A DNA stretch of 8,051 nucleotides, from assembly GCA_021201515.1 (NCBI GenBank), contig JAJQET010000144.1:1-8051 (forward strand). Reading direction: 5' to 3'. This document shows positions 5,997 through 8,051 of the stretch, piece after piece. The notes under the pieces are model-generated. The model saw nothing but the letters and a program-made list of their open reading frames with translations, was not told the origin of the DNA and did not search any database. The position numbers and the translations under genes were made by a program. This DNA comes from Clostridiales bacterium (GTDB lineage Bacteria > Bacillota > Clostridia > Oscillospirales > Oscillospiraceae). Each line of letters begins with the position of its first letter. The first letter of the stretch is position 1.

Positions 5997-7259
5997 ATGA
6001 AAGTATTAGTCGTCGGCGGCGGAGGCCGCGAACACGCCATCTGCTGGAAGCTGGCCCAGTCCCCCAAGGTGACGGAGCTGTACTGCGCTCCGGGCAATGC
6101 GGGCATCGCCCAGCTGGCCACCTGCGTCCCCATCGGGGCCACGGATGTGGCAAAGATGGTGCAGTGGGCGAAGGAGAACGCCATGGACTTCGTCATGGTG
6201 GCCCCGGACGACCCCCTGGCCCTGGGCATGGTGGACGCCATGGAGGAGGCCGGTATCCGGGCCTTCGGCCCCCGGAAGAACGCTGCCATCATCGAGGCGT
6301 CCAAGTCCTTCTCCAAGGATCTGATGGCGAAATATCATATTCCCACCGCAAAATACCAAACCTTCACCGAGGAGCAGGCCGCGCTGGACTATATCGACGC
6401 CCAGGGCGCGCCCATCGTGGTGAAGGCGGACGGACTGGCCCTGGGGAAGGGCGTCACCGTGGCCGCCACAGTGGAGGAGGCAAAGCAGGCCATCCGGGAG
6501 ATGATGGAGGACGGCAAGTTTGGCGCCTCCGGCTCCACCGTGGTCATCGAGGAGTGCATGACCGGCCCGGAGGTGACGGTGCTGGCCTTCGCGGACGGGG
6601 AGCACGTGGTTCCCATGCTGTCCTCTCAGGACCATAAGCGGGCCTATGACGGCAACAAGGGCCCCAACACCGGCGGCATGGGCGCGTTTGCCCCCTCCCC
6701 CAACTACACTCCGGAGATCGCCCAGCGCTGCATGGCGGAGATCTTCCAGCCCACCATTCAGGCCATGAAGGCGGAGGGCCGCCCCTTCCACGGCGTGCTG
6801 TACTTCGGTCTGATGCTGACCCCCGACGGCCCCAAGGTGGTGGAGTACAACGCCCGCTTTGGCGACCCGGAGACCCAGCCCCTGCTCTATTTGCTGGAGA
6901 GCGACCTCTTTGACATCTTCAACGCCTGCATTGACGGGACGCTGGACCAAATCGACATCCGCTGGAAGGACGCTTCGGCCTGCTGCCTGGTGCTGGCCTC
7001 CGGAGGCTACCCCATGGCCTATGAAAAGGGCAACGTCATCTCCGGTCTGGAGCAGGTGGAGGGCGCTTATGTGTTCCACGCAGGCACCAAATTTGGCCCG
7101 GATGGCGCTTACCTGACCAACGGCGGCCGTGTGCTGGGCGTCACCGCCCAGGGCGACACCCTGCAGGAGGCCGTGGCCAATGCCTACGCCGCCGCCAAAC
7201 CCATCACCTGGAAGAATATGCAGTACCGCACTGACATCGGCAAGGTGTGGGTGGACTGA
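5997..7259 (+). CDS. purD: Phosphoribosylamine--glycine ligase (GAR synthetase, PurD)
   Basis: PurD joins glycine to 5-phosphoribosylamine using ATP (step 2), taking the unstable product of PurF. The 420-residue protein is full length for the family. It shows the N-terminal Rossmann-like VLVVGGGGREHA at residues 3-14, then the ATP-grasp domain with PIVVKADGLALGKGV at 139-153, the segment DHKRAYDGNKGPNTGGMGAF at about 212-231, and the metal/ATP site VEYNARFGDPETQ at 282-294. The first domain has APDDPL where many PurD proteins have GPEAPL. I think this variant is frequent in Clostridia. The start at 5997 is set by AAGGAG at 5982-5987 and by the family N-terminus. It is the last plus-strand gene before a strong terminator, as purD is last in the Bacillus operon. 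It is separated from the other pur genes by two non-purine genes. Confidence 0.98.
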   Translation: MKVLVVGGGGREHAICWKLAQSPKVTELYCAPGNAGIAQLATCVPIGATDVAKMVQWAKENAMDFVMVAPDDPLALGMVDAMEEAGIRAFGPRKNAAIIEASKSFSKDLMAKYHIPTAKYQTFTEEQAALDYIDAQGAPIVVKADGLALGKGVTVAATVEEAKQAIREMMEDGKFGASGSTVVIEECMTGPEVTVLAFADGEHVVPMLSSQDHKRAYDGNKGPNTGGMGAFAPSPNYTPEIAQRCMAEIFQPTIQAMKAEGRPFHGVLYFGLMLTPDGPKVVEYNARFGDPETQPLLYLLESDLFDIFNACIDGTLDQIDIRWKDASACCLVLASGGYPMAYEKGNVISGLEQVEGAYVFHAGTKFGPDGAYLTNGGRVLGVTAQGDTLQEAVANAYAAAKPITWKNMQYRTDIGKVWVD

Positions 7260-7282
7260 CATCTGCCTCAGCAATGCAATAC

Positions 7283-7320
7283 CCCCCGCTTCCCATGACA
7301 GGGAAGCGGGGGTCATTTTT
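7283..7320 (+). terminator. Strong intrinsic terminator after purD
   Basis: Bases 7283-7294 (CCCCCGCTTCCC) pair perfectly with 7301-7312, a 12 bp stem with a six-base loop, followed by TCATTTTT ending at 7320. It begins 24 bases after the purD stop and ends the purine block. Read from the minus strand the same stem lies about 44 bases past the HD-protein stop, but there it lacks a good U tract, so it is mainly a plus-strand terminator. Confidence 0.92.
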
Positions 7321-7355
7321 GGTCAATACCATGTGCGTTGGATGGTTTTTCTGTC

Positions 7356-7931
7356 TTATGCCTCAAAATAGGCGTTAATGGCCGCCTCGCCCTCCTTCAT
7401 GGCGTCCAGGGTGCGCTGCATCAGGTCGCCAAGCTCCCAGCCCAGCATCTCCGCGCCCCGGAGGATGACGTCACGGCTGCATCCGGCGGCAAATTTTTTA
7501 TCCTTGAATTTTTTCTTGATGCTTTTCAGCTCCATGTCCTGCACGCTCTTGCTGGGGCGCATCAGTGCCGCTGCGTAGATCAGGCCGGTCAGCTCATCGC
7601 AGGCGAACAGCACCTTTTCCATCTCATGCTCCGGCTTGATGTCGCAGCAGAGGCCATAGCCGTGGCTGGCGGTGGCGTGAATCAGCCGCTCATCCCAGCC
7701 GTGCTGGCGCATAATCTCCTGGCTCTTGACGCAGTGTTCCTCCGGGTAGCGCTCAAAGTCCAGGTCGTGGGTCAGCCCCACAATGCCCCAGAACTCCTCC
7801 TCGTCGCCGTAGCCCAGGCTCCGGGCGAAGGAGCACATGGCGCTCTCCACGGTCAGGGCGTGGCGGATGTGAAAGGGTTCCTGATTGTATTCCTGCACCA
7901 GGGCAAAAGCCTCGTCTCTTGTGGGCATCAT
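7356..7931 (-). CDS. HD-superfamily hydrolase of unknown substrate
   Basis: A predicted metal-dependent phosphohydrolase of 191 residues. The HD-domain metal ligands are visible in order: His24 (IRHALTVE), His55-Asp56 (GLTHDLDFE) and a distal Asp112 (CDELTGLI), with further conserved-looking histidines at 85 and 90 (HATASHGYG). The C-terminal part is a helical, lysine-rich tail (IKKKFKDKKFAAGCSRD). It looks like the family described as predicted HD-superfamily hydrolases (COG2316-like, from memory), whose substrate I do not know. The start is the first of two adjacent ATG codons (7931), eight bases after an AAGGAGG site at 7940-7946. A longer open frame upstream is the wrong frame of mnmA. 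It follows mnmA with a 13-base gap and converges with purD, so it belongs to an operon separate from the pur genes. Confidence 0.9.
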   Translation of the reverse strand: MMPTRDEAFALVQEYNQEPFHIRHALTVESAMCSFARSLGYGDEEEFWGIVGLTHDLDFERYPEEHCVKSQEIMRQHGWDERLIHATASHGYGLCCDIKPEHEMEKVLFACDELTGLIYAAALMRPSKSVQDMELKSIKKKFKDKKFAAGCSRDVILRGAEMLGWELGDLMQRTLDAMKEGEAAINAYFEA

Positions 7932-7939
7932 CGCAAATT

Positions 7940-7944
7940 CCTCC

Positions 7945-7946
<2 letters not shown>
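7940..7946 (-). promoter_or_regulatory. Ribosome binding site for the HD hydrolase, overlapping the mnmA stop
   Basis: On the minus strand AAGGAGG occupies 7946 down to 7940, eight bases before the ATG at 7931. Its first two bases are the last two of the mnmA TAA (7947-7945), so ribosomes ending mnmA stop directly on this site. That arrangement favours coupled translation. Confidence 0.85.

Positions 7947-8051
<105 letters not shown>

Noticed and set aside
5636..6316. 226-codon minus-strand frame opposite the small membrane-protein gene
   Set aside because: It spans the ends of two other genes and a gap, and has no good ribosome binding site. I preferred the 81-codon plus-strand frame, which has GGAGGA correctly placed and fits the spacing of the operon.
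6006..7316. 436-codon minus-strand frame opposite purD
   Set aside because: It is a shadow of purD, and its putative start lies in the purD terminator hairpin with no ribosome binding site.

Overview
The window is a stretch of chromosomal purine-biosynthesis cluster from a GC-rich, anaerobic, Gram-positive-type bacterium. The protein sequences, the strong AGGAGG-type ribosome binding sites, the [4Fe-4S]-type PurF and the use of a split PurH all suggest a gut-associated member of the Clostridia, such as the Oscillospiraceae (Flavonifractor/Oscillibacter-like). That placement is inferred from family resemblance and has not been tested by a search. I see no tRNA, rRNA, CRISPR array, insertion sequence or phage gene.

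Layout, plus strand. The 3' two-thirds of purF (1-990) overlaps purM (987-2030) by four bases, and purM overlaps purN (2030-2656) by one base. Then come a PurO-type IMP cyclohydrolase (2675-3382) and a stand-alone AICAR transformylase (3399-4577). A terminator-like hairpin follows (4586-4630). After it lie an aldo/keto reductase with a C-terminal iron-sulfur domain (4647-5675), an 81-residue membrane protein of unknown function (5708-5953) and purD (5997-7259). A strong intrinsic terminator (7283-7320) closes the block.

On the minus strand, converging on purD, are an HD-superfamily hydrolase gene (7356-7931) and, upstream of it, the last 34 codons of mnmA (7945-8051), which encodes a tRNA 2-thiouridylase.

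How the genes work together. The window encodes IMP-pathway step 1 (PurF), step 2 (PurD), step 3 (PurN), step 5 (PurM), step 9 (AICAR transformylase) and step 10 (IMP cyclohydrolase). The order resembles the well-known Bacillus purF-M-N-H-D arrangement. Here, though, the bifunctional PurH is replaced by two separate genes, the cyclohydrolase being of the PurO family first described in archaea. Two genes with no known purine role sit between the AICAR transformylase gene and purD. Steps 4, 6, 7 and 8 (PurLQS, PurK/E, PurC, PurB) are not in the window and would be expected upstream or elsewhere.

The most interesting points are the PurO plus stand-alone transformylase pair, and the redox-protein/small-membrane-protein insert placed behind a possible partial terminator but ahead of purD. 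The other enzymes look ordinary.
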